Shown piece by piece: positions 63,641-64,000 of a stretch of 64,000 nt of DNA (position 1 is its first letter; each line of letters opens with the position of its first letter). The notes below the pieces were generated by a model. The model was not told the DNA's origin and did not search any database. It saw only the letters and a program-made list of their open reading frames with translations. The position numbers were made by a program, and so were the translations under genes. Origin of the DNA: Balanoglossus misakiensis. Lineage: Eukaryota > Hemichordata. The DNA lies in the NCBI GenBank assembly GCA_040954595.2, contig CM082576.2, positions 10,850,001 through 10,914,000 of the forward strand, in the 5' to 3' direction.

Positions 63641-64000
63641 GGAAAGGGGACAATAAAAGTACGTACAAAGTTCACGTTTTCTTTCAAACGGGAAACTCGT
63701 GACTGAGATAGAATGAGTTGATGAGTTGCAAATTATACTCAGGCACCAATCTCGCTGTCGGAAGAATCGTGCGACTTGGAGTGAATTCGTGTGACCTAGT
63801 GTAATAGTAAGAGCTTGAGTGACGGAGGTGTGTGCGTAAACAACATGGACGTTTGACTGTGAATTAGCCACCCCCTTCTTTTGCAATAACAGCCTTTTGT
63901 TGCCCTGTACGTAATGACAAGACAAATACGCTCTGAATACGCCGAACTGTTTGAAAACAAAGTATCCTATAAAGCAGCGTTGTTGGCAGTCCGAGGGCGC
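63641..64000. other. Window edge, nothing supported
   Basis: No feature recognised in the last 360 bases. Confidence 0.4.

Noticed and set aside
1-64000. tRNA, rRNA or transposase/reverse transcriptase genes
   Set aside because: I looked by eye for tRNA B-box words and for transposon protein motifs and found none that hold. A covariance-model and protein-profile scan would be decisive.

Overview
This window looks like nuclear DNA from an animal, most likely a marine invertebrate. There are no operons, ribosome binding sites or long bacterial-type ORFs. Coding sequence sits in short exons with GT-AG borders, separated by introns of 0.5 to 27 kb, and the DNA between carries microsatellites, a tandem satellite and small inverted-repeat elements. 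CpG is not visibly depleted. A hemichordate or cephalochordate would fit, but the exact phylum is a guess.

All supported genes lie on the minus strand, head to tail, so they read from right to left. (1) A complete three-exon globin starts at 59314 and stops at 31033. The 183-residue protein begins MGCTSS, a dual-acylation (myristoyl/palmitoyl) type N-terminus. It keeps both heme histidines, and its two introns sit at the classical globin positions B12.2 and G7.0. The first intron is about 27.2 kb. (2) About 2.6 kb past its poly(A) signal, a second gene starts at 27717 and ends at 3650. It has four coding exons (449 residues) joined entirely by phase-2 introns. Its first half is a Ser/Pro-rich disordered region and its second half a folded, beta-rich domain that I do not recognise. 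(3) About 1.5 kb further on, a CCAAT/E-box promoter-like stretch is followed by two good splice-bordered segments (1926-2080 and 1386-1455). These may be the first exons of a third minus-strand transcript of unknown coding status.

Left edge (1-911): about 6.7 copies of a 135-bp satellite unit. The two large introns (9.6-27 kb and 32-59 kb) hold no recognisable protein-coding sequence. They carry microsatellites, a 193-bp MITE with 20-bp perfect inverted ends, AT-rich enhancer-like blocks and scattered TGACGTCA (CRE) palindromes. Right edge (59.3-64 kb): the CpG-rich 5' flank of the globin and DNA with no firm gene.

The most interesting items are the membrane-anchored globin with its very long first intron, the unrecognised phase-2 gene next to it, and the candidate regulatory DNA inside the globin intron. 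I saw no CRISPR array, transposase, reverse transcriptase, tRNA or rRNA gene.
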